Source: Alloacidobacterium sp035547425
GTDB lineage: Bacteria > Acidobacteriota > Terriglobia > Terriglobales > Acidobacteriaceae
DNA: 64,000 nt
Assembly (NCBI GenBank): GCA_035547425.1
Contig: DASZUU010000014.1
Coordinates: forward strand, 1 to 64,000
Reading direction: 5' to 3'
The position numbers were made by a program, and so were the translations under genes. Position 1 is the first letter of the stretch. Every line of letters starts with the position of its first letter. This document shows, one piece after another, positions 52,446 to 61,080 of the stretch. Under the pieces are notes generated by a model, which saw nothing but the letters and a program-made list of their open reading frames with translations, did no database searches and was not told the origin of the DNA.

Positions 52446-55400
52446 ATGTATCGGCAATTCGGCAGTTCTGCACTTTTTCTACTGCTTCTTACGTCTGCGT
52501 TATCGCACGTAACCGGTCCCAGCCGCAGCCTGGCCGCGCGTGGCGCCGCAAGCGGAGCCGCCACGGCTGCCGCGCCCGCATCGGCGGTGGAAGCAGATGA
52601 GCATACCTGCTATGTATTCGACGCCCTGCGCCGCTTTTATGGAACTACAGAATCCGGGACACAGGCGGCAGTGCCCCCGACAGAGACTCCGCTGCCGGGA
52701 ATATCAAACTGTACAGCGGCAAATTTTGCCGCTCTGTTTCCCGCAGGATTGCCGGAAATCGACGCGGAACGAAGTCAAATATTGATCGCGACAGTGCCCG
52801 ATCCGCTGCAGACATCGGAGGCACTTCAATTTGACCGCAACATCGCCGCGCTGCAGGAAGCGGCATCTACCGCGGGTTATGACTTTCAGTGGATGACAAC
52901 TCCGTGGGCCGCTTCCGATCTTGCAAATTCCAAAGACCTGAAAGACGAGCGCGAGGTGGATCATTACCGGGAAAAGCTGGGCGATCAACCGGGCGCGCTG
53001 CTGTTCAGAAAACGCACGCCCTCCAGCGATGTGAACTTAAAAGGCCAGGATGCGCTTCTATTGCTGGTGCTGGTTCCCGAATCTCCCATTTACGGGCTGA
53101 ACCTGAAAGCGGCGCGCGAAGGTCTGGGCGCTGTCAGCACTCTGCTGCGCTATGGCTTCCGAACGGCGCCGGCAGAAGAAGCTGCAAATCCTTCTCGTGT
53201 GCGATGGATAGGACCGAGCTATTCGGCGTCTGCACCGGGATTGCGCGTTTTGCAGAAAGAGGTTCAGCCGCGGCTCTCGTTCAATGTTCTGAGCGGGACA
53301 ATCAGCACTAAATCAGCCGATTCGTTTCTTGTGCAGCTCGATCAGGGGGATCCGCAGGCTTTTACTGCGAACGATACCAAGGCGACACTTACCGAACTGG
53401 ATACCGACGCGCTCTGCTGGTTTCTTGGCCAGGCATCCCGCTCAGGAAATTTCTTCCGGGAGCCGGTGGCGATACTTCAGGAAGATGAAACGGCTTATGG
53501 AGGCAACGTTGCAGACTCGCCGGGAATATTGAAAACCTGCAAACAGGCGCGCAGCCTGGTGCGTTTCACCTTTCCACGAGGCATATCGCATGTGCGCAGA
53601 GTCTATGGCGGAACGCTAAAAGCTGCCACAAGCAGCCAGACACAGCAGGATGGAGAAACTGCCGGCGGAAATGTTCCGTTCAGCTTTCATGATGAGCTGG
53701 AAGACCCCATGGATACTGCGCCGGAGTTTTCTCCGCAATTTCCTGTGTCGAATGAAAGCGCGCTCTCCGCGATTGCTTCCGATATCAAGCATATTCATGC
53801 GCGCGCGATTATTATCCGAACGAGCGATCCACTGGACCAGCTCTTTCTGGCGCGGTATTTTCGCAAGGAATGCCCGAATAGCCGGCTTGTGCTTTTCAAT
53901 GCCGAGCGATTGCTCACGCGGCTTCGCGGCGATTTCAATTTGGACGGAACTCTGATTGTCACCCGCTTCCCGCTCTTTCGAAATGCGTTTTTGCAGACTC
54001 CCTTTATCGGCGAGTCGCGCCACTCCCTGACATTTGCCAACAGCCGCGAAGAGGCAATCTTTCTGGCCGCGCTGCTGCAGATGAAAGCTGGCCCTCTGCC
54101 CTTGCTGCAATCACCGTTTCCCCACCAGCACTTTGCCATGGCTCCGTGGATCGGCGTGGCCGCAGGCGGCGATTTCTGGCCGGTAGCCTATTTCGGAAAA
54201 GATCAGGTGGCATCGCCTCAAACCGAGCGCGAAAACGTGCTTCTGTTGACGGATACGCCTCCGGAGCCGCTTCCGGCATTATGGACGCTGGTAACACTCA
54301 GCATCCTGGCGTTGGCTGTGATCCATTTCTTTTGCTTTTTAGCGGGCATGCCGTTGAACGATTGGCTGCGAACCAACAAACGAGCATGGGCGCGAAGAAT
54401 CGCGCAGCATCGATTACTTAGCTACTACCTGGTGCCTGTCACGCCGTCTTACGGCCAATCGCGCTTATATACAGGGCAATGCTGGTGGCTGCTGAATGCC
54501 AGCACACAATTTGTTCTGCTGCTTGCATATCTTCTTTTCCCCGTAATTACATACCAGGCGAAGGTGCAGAACATTACATCGGCGGCGACAGCGATTCGTT
54601 ACTTCCCGGTGCAGACCACGATGATTGCCGTGTCGACATTCATCGTGCTGATGCTGCAATTCTGCATGAGCGGCGCTCTTTTCTTTTTACTATCCAGACG
54701 GTATGCGCAACTCGGTAAGGGATTTTTTGTTCGTGTCGAAAACCTGCTTCTACCGGCTGTCTCCCTGCTCTGGATTTTTGTGTCGCTGACGTTCTTCTAT
54801 GTTCAGCTTACAGATTCGCAGACCGGGTTTGCTTTCGCTTCACGATGCCTGCATCTTTCTTCCGGGGTGTGCCCCATTCTGCCGCTGCTACTGACTTCTT
54901 TCGGATTCCTGCTTGCAACAGTAGTGAACCTCAACGCTCTAAGCATGGCGATTACCCGCAATCCCGGCTTGCCGGTCCTGCACTGGCCATATCTCGACAT
55001 GGCGACGTGGAAAGAGAAGCTAGGCAGATATACCGAGCTTTGGTATGGCCTGCCGGGAAGCGACGGCAAACTGCTGGCCGTTGTCGTATTGCTGGGCTGT
55101 CTCCTATTGCATCCTCGACGAATGTTCGCCACCTTTGATACTCCCATCATGAGTTGGCTCTACACATTGAACTTTGTGCTCTTATTGTGGACGATCGTGT
55201 GGCTCTGGCTGCGCTTTATCCGCATCTGGAGAGTGTTGCGCAGCGGCATGGATTGTATTGAGGGCTCTCCATTGCGATTTGCTTTTTCCCGCCTGCCGGC
55301 AATCTTTTCCGTTGACCCTATCTGGTCGTACTCCGGACTGCGGCGTGTTGTCGTTCTACCCATGCGCTGGTTCGAGTACTTCAAGATATCTCCTGACGTC

Positions 55401-56138
55401 AGCCGGCTGAAAACCGAGATGGTAGCCGATAACCTGCAGGATTTACGCATAATTGTGCAGGAACTGCGGGATACGCAGTGGCTCGACAATGTGACGTATA
55501 CCGACTTCAGCCAGACACAAAATGAATATGCGATACGGCTATCGGAAACAGACGCCATTCGCGCATCCTGGGAACGCGGTGGTCCCGACTGCGTTATAGG
55601 CGGCGCGCCTCCTGCCAAGGGTAAGAGCGCTGCAGAAGATAGCGAAGACAAAGCAAGCGCCGGCTGCTCGAATTCGCGGGGCGATGTGCCTTCACCCTGC
55701 GGGACGGTTTTTGAAGCGGACAACTGCCTGGTAGAACACGGCAATGAATTCATCGCCATGCGCATTGCGGCGTACATTCGCTACATCACGCTGCACATGA
55801 AAAACCTGATGACTTTCATGTCGCTGGGCTTTCTCCTGACGCTGCTGGCCGCCGTGAGCTATCCATTCGACAAGCCGCAGATCATCGCCTGGTCGGCGAC
55901 GCTGATACTGATATGCCTGCTGTTTACCGTAGGCACCGTGCTGGCGCAGATGGATCGAGATGCGGTGTTGAGCCGCATGAGCAATACGGCACCCGGGCAG
56001 GTGCGCTACATGGCATTCGTCAAACATATGCTGGCGGTTGGAGGCTTGCCGCTGATCACAATCATGGCTACGCTCTTTCCTTCGATAGGCGGCTTCCTGT
56101 TCTCGTGGGCGAGCCCGGTTCTGGAGGCGCTGCGCTGA
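52446..56138 (+). CDS. Large polytopic membrane protein of unknown function
   Basis: The 1230-aa protein has an N-terminal signal-like segment (SSALFLLLLTSALS). A soluble, probably periplasmic region (about 45-600) follows. It contains a Rossmann-like stretch near 460-510 (HARAIIIRTSDPLDQLFLAR and LVLFNAERLLTRLRG) that recalls periplasmic-binding-type folds. Then come about ten membrane segments: near 609, 685, 724, 768, 809, 876, 905, 1121, 1146 and 1195, with a roughly 190-residue hydrophilic loop (about 925-1115). Cysteines at the N-terminal end (HTCYVF, SNCTA) may pair. GGAG precedes the ATG. It is followed after 18 bp by an ABC ATPase. Confidence 0.8.
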   Translation: MYRQFGSSALFLLLLTSALSHVTGPSRSLAARGAASGAATAAAPASAVEADEHTCYVFDALRRFYGTTESGTQAAVPPTETPLPGISNCTAANFAALFPAGLPEIDAERSQILIATVPDPLQTSEALQFDRNIAALQEAASTAGYDFQWMTTPWAASDLANSKDLKDEREVDHYREKLGDQPGALLFRKRTPSSDVNLKGQDALLLLVLVPESPIYGLNLKAAREGLGAVSTLLRYGFRTAPAEEAANPSRVRWIGPSYSASAPGLRVLQKEVQPRLSFNVLSGTISTKSADSFLVQLDQGDPQAFTANDTKATLTELDTDALCWFLGQASRSGNFFREPVAILQEDETAYGGNVADSPGILKTCKQARSLVRFTFPRGISHVRRVYGGTLKAATSSQTQQDGETAGGNVPFSFHDELEDPMDTAPEFSPQFPVSNESALSAIASDIKHIHARAIIIRTSDPLDQLFLARYFRKECPNSRLVLFNAERLLTRLRGDFNLDGTLIVTRFPLFRNAFLQTPFIGESRHSLTFANSREEAIFLAALLQMKAGPLPLLQSPFPHQHFAMAPWIGVAAGGDFWPVAYFGKDQVASPQTERENVLLLTDTPPEPLPALWTLVTLSILALAVIHFFCFLAGMPLNDWLRTNKRAWARRIAQHRLLSYYLVPVTPSYGQSRLYTGQCWWLLNASTQFVLLLAYLLFPVITYQAKVQNITSAATAIRYFPVQTTMIAVSTFIVLMLQFCMSGALFFLLSRRYAQLGKGFFVRVENLLLPAVSLLWIFVSLTFFYVQLTDSQTGFAFASRCLHLSSGVCPILPLLLTSFGFLLATVVNLNALSMAITRNPGLPVLHWPYLDMATWKEKLGRYTELWYGLPGSDGKLLAVVVLLGCLLLHPRRMFATFDTPIMSWLYTLNFVLLLWTIVWLWLRFIRIWRVLRSGMDCIEGSPLRFAFSRLPAIFSVDPIWSYSGLRRVVVLPMRWFEYFKISPDVSRLKTEMVADNLQDLRIIVQELRDTQWLDNVTYTDFSQTQNEYAIRLSETDAIRASWERGGPDCVIGGAPPAKGKSAAEDSEDKASAGCSNSRGDVPSPCGTVFEADNCLVEHGNEFIAMRIAAYIRYITLHMKNLMTFMSLGFLLTLLAAVSYPFDKPQIIAWSATLILICLLFTVGTVLAQMDRDAVLSRMSNTAPGQVRYMAFVKHMLAVGGLPLITIMATLFPSIGGFLFSWASPVLEALR

Positions 56139-56156
56139 TCGGGCTATGATGCTTTC

Positions 56157-57026
56157 ATGTCCCTGCTCGCGCTTGATGGCCTTTCGATCGCATTTCGTAA
56201 CCAGATTGCCGTACGCGATCTGACTCTGCGTATTGCACCGGGCGAATCCCTGGGCCTCGTGGGAGAGTCGGGCTCAGGCAAGTCTGTCACAGCTCTCGCT
56301 GTTCTTCGTTTACTGGATGCCGCGGCTGGGGTCACAGGATGCATTCAGTTCGATGGACGCGATCTGCTTGCCCTGTCCCATGAAGAGATGCGGCGCATTC
56401 GGGGACGGGAAATATCCATGATCTTCCAGGAGCCGATGACCGCTTTGAATCCGGTGATGCCGGTAGGAGAGCAGGTAGCGGAAGCCATTCGCACGCATCA
56501 TCCGGAGCGCTCGCGGCGCGAGGTGCGTGAGGCTGTGATCGAAGCGATGCAGGCCGTGGCTTTGCCGGAGCCGGAGCGGCGCTTGCATGACTATCCGCAT
56601 CAATTCTCAGGCGGGCAGCGCCAGCGCATCCTGATTGCGATGGCCATTGTGAATCGTCCCCGGCTGCTGATTGCCGATGAGCCGACAACCGCGCTTGACG
56701 TTACGGTGCAGGCTCAGATTCTGGACCTGCTGGCGGAGTTGCGCGAGCGCTATTCCCTGGCGATGCTCTTTATCTCGCACGACCTGGCGGTGGTATCGCA
56801 GGTTTCGGATCGAGTTGCGGTCATGCGTCATGGACTGCTGCTCGAAGAAGGACCGAAGGCAGCCATCTTCCAGTCACCTCAACATGCTTACACGCGCAGC
56901 CTGCTGGGAGCGATTCCCACCATGCTTACCGATCGTGAGCGTCCGCTGGCCACGCTGCCTTCCGGCATGGAAGCAGCGGAAGGCGCATGGCATGAATGCG
57001 CATCCAATCATTGGGTTCGCGGCTGA
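56157..57026 (+). CDS. DppD/OppD-type ABC transporter ATPase
   Basis: The 289-aa ATPase has Walker A GESGSGKS (36-43), Q-loop FQEPMTALNPV, signature FSGGQRQR (about 148-155), Walker B LLIADEPTTALD and the H-loop ISHDLAVV. ALNPVM and the family-specific C-terminal region are typical of dipeptide/oligopeptide importers. No permease, second ATPase or binding protein is adjacent, so its partner is unclear. The usual C-terminal Fe-S cysteine cluster of OppD/DppD is reduced to a single Cys here (AWHECASNHW). The short gap to the 1230-aa gene makes co-transcription likely. Confidence 0.93.
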   Translation: MSLLALDGLSIAFRNQIAVRDLTLRIAPGESLGLVGESGSGKSVTALAVLRLLDAAAGVTGCIQFDGRDLLALSHEEMRRIRGREISMIFQEPMTALNPVMPVGEQVAEAIRTHHPERSRREVREAVIEAMQAVALPEPERRLHDYPHQFSGGQRQRILIAMAIVNRPRLLIADEPTTALDVTVQAQILDLLAELRERYSLAMLFISHDLAVVSQVSDRVAVMRHGLLLEEGPKAAIFQSPQHAYTRSLLGAIPTMLTDRERPLATLPSGMEAAEGAWHECASNHWVRG

Positions 57027-57086
57027 GAGCCATTCGTCGCTTGGAATCCCTGCTTATAACGACTAAAGTGAAGATTTGGGCCTGTT

Positions 57087-57839
57087 ATGCGCGCGCTTAT
57101 TATCTCCGATATCCACGCCAACCTCGAGGCGCTCGACGCAGTGCTCAATGCCGCGCCGGTCCATGACGCGGTGTGGAACCTGGGCGATGTTGTCGGCTAT
57201 GGCGCAAATCCAAATGAAGTCATCGACCGGGTTCGCACGCTGGGCGACGTTTTTGTGCGCGGCAACCACGACCGGGTTTGCAGCGGCCTGAGCAGCATGG
57301 AGGATTTCAATCCCATCGCCAGCCGCGCAGCGCGCTGGACGCAGTGCATACTCTCGGCTGAGCACATTACCTGGCTGCGACACATGGCTGCCGGACCGGT
57401 GATGCCGGATGGCCCTCTGGTTTCCTGCACGCACGGCTCGCCTCTCGATGAAGATGAATACATTCTCTCTTTACGCGATGCATGGCAGCCCTTACAGAAG
57501 GTGTCCACAACCATCAATTTCTTCGGGCATACACATTTGCAGGGAGGCTTCGCCACGAACGGCGACGAGTGGTTCAAGCTAGTTCCTGATTACGCTACGA
57601 ACAACGAGCCGGAAGAGTACGAAATACAGTTGCGCGAAGGCGTGCGCTATCTGCTCAATCCCGGCTCTGTAGGCCAGCCGCGCGATGGCGACTGGCGCCC
57701 GGCATTTGCCATTTATGACGATGCGATGCGCACGGTCACGTTTTATCGCGTGCCCTATGATGTGCGGCTGGCGCAGATGCGGATTATTCGAGCTGGATTG
57801 CCGGATCGGTTGGCTACGCGGCTGCGCGATGGCCGATGA
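57087..57839 (+). CDS. Metallophosphoesterase (YfcE/MJ0936-like)
   Basis: The 250-aa cytoplasmic phosphoesterase has ALIISDIHANLEALDAVL (metal-binding Asp and His), WNLGDVVGYGANP, VRGNHDRVC and FFGHTHLQGGF, followed by LNPGSVGQPRDGD. This is the complete two-metal motif set. The insert RAARWTQCILSAEHITWL is typical of the DR1281/phosphodiesterase-like subgroup. The substrate is unknown. It follows the ABC ATPase after 60 bp. Confidence 0.92.
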   Translation: MRALIISDIHANLEALDAVLNAAPVHDAVWNLGDVVGYGANPNEVIDRVRTLGDVFVRGNHDRVCSGLSSMEDFNPIASRAARWTQCILSAEHITWLRHMAAGPVMPDGPLVSCTHGSPLDEDEYILSLRDAWQPLQKVSTTINFFGHTHLQGGFATNGDEWFKLVPDYATNNEPEEYEIQLREGVRYLLNPGSVGQPRDGDWRPAFAIYDDAMRTVTFYRVPYDVRLAQMRIIRAGLPDRLATRLRDGR

Positions 57840-57871
57840 TTCTGGTTCTTGCCACACGCCAAAAAAACGGG

Positions 57872-57908
57872 TACCTTCCGCTTCACTCTGTTCAGCGTCA
57901 GGGTGACA
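57872..57908. repeat. CTTCGCTCAGGATGAC-type repeat, divergent copy
   Basis: The stretch ccttccgcttcactctgttc followed by agcgtcagggtgacaac lies between convergent genes. It is related to 7158-7188 and 103-138. Confidence 0.5.
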
Positions 57909-57911
57909 ACT

Positions 57912-58931
57912 TTATTTTTTGATGATTTGCGCGGCGAAGCGTTCCATCTCTTCTAATTGAGGGCTGCTTTGCAGCAAAACAAGATCGACACCAACCGCGG
58001 CGAACTCTTCCAGGCGTTCTTTCACCTGCTCCGGCGTGCCGACAAAGCCGCTTCTCAATCCGCGATTCGAGACTGAGTAATCTTCGAGCGAGATTTTCTG
58101 CTCCAGGTTCGAGCCCGTGATCCACTGCTGATAGTTGGCGTAGCCGCGCGCGGATTGCTGCACGTCGGTGATGCGGGCCACTTCCTTCTTCGTTTCGGCT
58201 TCGGAGTCGCGCACGATGGCGTAGCCGGCGACACCGAAGGTCATCGGCGGCAGATTGGCGGCCTCGCGGCGTCGGCGCATGTCGGCGATCTTCTTCCCTA
58301 CGATCTCCGGCGGATCACCGTGCATGAGGTAGGCATCGCATTTGGCGGCGATAAGGTTCTTGGCTGTCTCGGATTCGCCTCCGGCATAGAGCGTGGGACG
58401 CGGCTTGCTGACCGGCTTGGGCGAGAGCACATTGTCGGCTACGCGGTAATACTTGCCGTCATAGGAAAAGCCCTGCCTGCTCCAGCAACCGTTCACCACA
58501 TCGAGCCATTCCGAGGTGCGGGCGTAGCGGTCGTCGTGCTGATCGAACTGGATGCCGTACTTGGTTGCCTCGTCGGCCCACCAGCTGGAAACGACGTTGA
58601 GAGTGAGGCGTCCGTTGGAGATGTGGTCAATGTTCGCAGCCTGCTTTGCCAGCAGTGCAGGATTATGGAAAGTTGGGCGAACGGCCACCATCAGCTCAAG
58701 CTTCTTCGTCACGGCGGCGAGCGCCGCGGTCGTCGACCAGGCATCGAGCGAAGGCGCTTCCACACCCTTGATGTCATTGAGATTCAGCTCGGCAATCAGC
58801 GTGAGGTCGTAGCCAAGCTCTTCGGCGCGCTGCGCGAGGCGGCTGACGTACTCCCAGCTTGCCTGCATGTGCTCATCTTCGACATTACGCAGCCATCCGC
58901 CGAAGACGGGAAGCCAGAAGCCGTAGCGCAT
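57912..58931 (-). CDS. LLM-class flavin-dependent monooxygenase (SsuD/SfnG-like)
   Basis: About 339 aa, luciferase-like TIM barrel: MRYGFWLPVFGGWLRNV, AELGYDLTLIAELNLND, AAVTKKLELMVAVRPTFHNP and LNVVSSWWADEATKYGIQFD. These recall FMNH2-dependent alkanesulfonate or dimethylsulfone monooxygenases. An upstream ATG at 58946 exists, but GGAGGA lies inside its coding part, exactly where the SD of ATG 58931 should be. I therefore use 58931. The flavin reductase partner is not in view. It follows the ATP-grasp gene on the same strand. Confidence 0.88.
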   Translation of the reverse strand: MRYGFWLPVFGGWLRNVEDEHMQASWEYVSRLAQRAEELGYDLTLIAELNLNDIKGVEAPSLDAWSTTAALAAVTKKLELMVAVRPTFHNPALLAKQAANIDHISNGRLTLNVVSSWWADEATKYGIQFDQHDDRYARTSEWLDVVNGCWSRQGFSYDGKYYRVADNVLSPKPVSKPRPTLYAGGESETAKNLIAAKCDAYLMHGDPPEIVGKKIADMRRRREAANLPPMTFGVAGYAIVRDSEAETKKEVARITDVQQSARGYANYQQWITGSNLEQKISLEDYSVSNRGLRSGFVGTPEQVKERLEEFAAVGVDLVLLQSSPQLEEMERFAAQIIKK

Positions 58932-58979
58932 TGTGTGTTCCTCCATTGAGCGGTGGCTAAAAGCCGGTTAGCTTAGCCA

Positions 58980-59948
58980 TTAAGTTCCAGCTACTTTCGC
59001 TGCCTCTGCTTCCAGCCAATCCACCAGCTTCACAAACGGATCGAAGCCGATGACGCGCGGGCCGTCGGCGACGAAGTTCGATAGCGCATTGATGTCGTAG
59101 TAAAGGCGCTGCCCATCGCGGTCGTCGGTGATGTACTCGATGCCGCCCAGCTCGATTCCGGCTGCCAGCATGATGCGCTCCACATCGGCGATGACTTCAG
59201 GCGGCGGCTGATAGCCTTCCACGCTGATGCCGGTCTTGGGCGCATCGACGGGGCAGGCGGCGCGGTTCAGCTCGACTCCGGTGGGCGTGCGGCAGATATC
59301 GGCGGGGCAAAGATCAAAGGTTTCGCCGGTGATGTGGACCTTGATGGCGTAAAGAAATTTTCCATTCAGCACTTCGCAGCGGACGATGTGAGAGTCGCGC
59401 GCGGGGATGAATTCCTGCACCAGCGCCGTCGAGTCGAGGCCGAAGGCCAGCTCGCCGGCTTCGGCGGCAGCCTGGAGGTCTTCCGGAGTATCGAAGCGCT
59501 TGACGCCGGCACCGGATCCGCCGATGTTCGGCTTGACGACGACCGGCCAGCGAAGTCCTTCCGTCACAGCCAGAGCATGCGAGGCACGGTGAATGACGCG
59601 GGCTTTGGGGTAGGGAAGGCCGAGGCTATCCAGAAGCGAGAGCTGCGCGGCTTTGGACAGTTCGGTACGAAAGGCTTTCAGGCCGTTGATGATGCGGACG
59701 CCGCGCCGTTCGAGATGATCCAGAAAGCCGAGCGTATAGAAGATGGCGTCGCCGTGATTGCGATTCCATGCCGAAGGGCTCATGCGATTGACAACGAGAG
59801 CGAAATGGCTCTCCGGATGCTCTTCGATTGCATACGCGTGCTCGATGGCATCGAGCTTGATGTAGTTCGTTCCGCGCTTATCCAGCTCTGCAAAAAGCGG
59901 CTTGAACCAGTGCTGCTGTTCGTAATAGATCGCGATGGGCTTCGACAT
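58980..59948 (-). CDS. RimK-like ATP-grasp ligase
   Basis: The 322-aa ATP-grasp protein has LRWPVVVKPNIGGSGAGV (ATP-binding Gly loop and Lys) and TALVQEFIPARDS. The C-terminal metal site is GGIEYITD...YYDINALSNF, with the typical Glu and Asn/Asp. The N-terminal pre-grasp domain starts KPIAIYYEQQHWF. Such enzymes join an acyl-phosphate to an amino group. Substrate unknown. It is 48 bp upstream of the LLM monooxygenase, suggesting one pathway. The start is ATG 59948; an earlier TTG would precede a GGAGGGG that is too far away. Confidence 0.85.
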   Translation of the reverse strand: MSKPIAIYYEQQHWFKPLFAELDKRGTNYIKLDAIEHAYAIEEHPESHFALVVNRMSPSAWNRNHGDAIFYTLGFLDHLERRGVRIINGLKAFRTELSKAAQLSLLDSLGLPYPKARVIHRASHALAVTEGLRWPVVVKPNIGGSGAGVKRFDTPEDLQAAAEAGELAFGLDSTALVQEFIPARDSHIVRCEVLNGKFLYAIKVHITGETFDLCPADICRTPTGVELNRAACPVDAPKTGISVEGYQPPPEVIADVERIMLAAGIELGGIEYITDDRDGQRLYYDINALSNFVADGPRVIGFDPFVKLVDWLEAEAAKVAGT

Positions 59949-60009
59949 GATGGCTGAACTAACCCCTCCTGCCTGCAACTATTTCTCATGTTTGCGAGGC
60001 AAATAGAAA

Positions 60010-60040
60010 CCCCACATCTTTCACAGAAGACGTGGGGCAT
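60010..60040. repeat. CCCACATCT hairpin repeat, copy 3
   Basis: The arms ccccacatctt and aagacgtgggg (one mismatch) enclose tcacag, followed by cat. It lies between the ATP-grasp start and the rplI 3' end. Confidence 0.65.
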
Positions 60041-60118
60041 CCGGATTGTATAACCCTGCTATGAACGGCCAGAGGCAGCTGGTGGACCAGTGCGGCGCTG
60101 TTCGCTCCAGCAGCAAGG

Positions 60119-60574
60119 CTACTCAGCCGCCTCTTCTGCCTTGACGGTCACCTTGATGTGGGCGGTGACTTCGCGGTGCAGCTTGACCGGGATGAGGAAC
60201 TCGCCGAGCGATTTCAGAGGCTCGTCGAGGCTCACCTTGCGGCGGTCGATGTTGAAGCCCTTGGCTTCGAGGCCGTGGGCGATATCGGCCGAGGTAACCG
60301 AGCCGAAGAGGTGATCGTTTTCGCCGACCTTGCGGGCGAATACGAGAGCTACGTCATTGAGCTGGGTGAGCAACTGCTCGGCTTCAGACTTCTCCTTCGC
60401 CGAGCGGCGGACAGCCGACGCCTTCATCTGCTCGATGACGGCCTTGTTGGCTGCGGTCGCTTCGAGGGCGAGCTTTTTGGGCAGCAGGTAGTTGCGGCCA
60501 TAGCCGTCAGCCACCTTCACCACGTCGCCGCGGTGGCCCAGGTTGTTTACGTCTTCTTTCAGAATGACTTCCAT
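60119..60574 (-). CDS. rplI: 50S ribosomal protein L9
   Basis: About 151 aa from ATG 60574, with GGAG 7 bases upstream. The N-terminal RNA-binding domain (EVILKEDVNNLGHRGDVVKV and GYGRNYLLPKKLA) joins the long central helix and the C-terminal domain (HLFGSVTSADIAHGLEAKGF). Length and layout are normal. Last gene of the rpsF-rpsR-rplI string. Confidence 0.97.
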   Translation of the reverse strand: MEVILKEDVNNLGHRGDVVKVADGYGRNYLLPKKLALEATAANKAVIEQMKASAVRRSAKEKSEAEQLLTQLNDVALVFARKVGENDHLFGSVTSADIAHGLEAKGFNIDRRKVSLDEPLKSLGEFLIPVKLHREVTAHIKVTVKAEEAAE

Positions 60575-60629
60575 TGCCAATCTCCAATAAGGGCGCGCTT
60601 GGCGCACCGTCAAAACATAGATACTGCAG

Positions 60630-60690
60630 GTCCTTCGACTTTGTTTACACGCCCACCCTTCGCCATCCGGCTCAGGATGGGGCACCCGAT
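60630..60690. repeat. Chimeric hairpin repeat between rpsR and rplI
   Basis: A ggtccttcgacttt start resembles the 103-138 repeat. A following cccacccttcgccatcc / ggatggggcaccc pair resembles the CCCACATCT hairpin family, including the TGGGGCA right flank. The two families are joined in one spacer. Confidence 0.5.
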
Positions 60691-61019
60691 TAGTAGCGGG
60701 CAGCGAACGGCAGCAGAGCGATATTGCGAGCCTGCTTGATGGCGCGCGTCAGGCGGCGCTGATGCGTCGTGCATACGCCGGTCAGGCGGCGGGGAACAAT
60801 CTTGCCGCGCTCAGCCACAAAGCCCTGGAGCAGGCGCACGTCGCGGTAAGGAATCGCGTCGATCTTTTCCGTGCAGAACTTGCAGACCTTCTTGCGGCGG
60901 AAGAACTTGCGTCCGCCGGGACCGCCGGGAGCACCACCAGGTCCGCCGGGACCGCCGGTACGGGGAGCGCGCGCCGGAGCGCCGCCTTCAGGTGCTTTCT
61001 GTGTTGTTTCGTCAGCCAT
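60690..61019 (-). CDS. rpsR: 30S ribosomal protein S18
   Basis: The 109-aa protein has the S18 core KVCKFCTEKIDAIPYRDVRL, then RGKIVPRRLTGVCTTHQRRLTRAIKQARNIALLPF. Cysteines in KVCKFC and GVC mark a zinc-type (C+) S18. An N-terminal Gly/Pro/Ala extension of about 40 residues (RTGGPGGPGGAPGG) is longer than in most bacteria. It lies 61 bp after rpsF. Confidence 0.97.
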   Translation of the reverse strand: MADETTQKAPEGGAPARAPRTGGPGGPGGAPGGPGGRKFFRRKKVCKFCTEKIDAIPYRDVRLLQGFVAERGKIVPRRLTGVCTTHQRRLTRAIKQARNIALLPFAARY

Positions 61020-61080
61020 TTCTTTTTCCTTCTCCGCCGAACAAAGGCCGGCGGCACCAATCTTTATTCAAAAATTTCTG

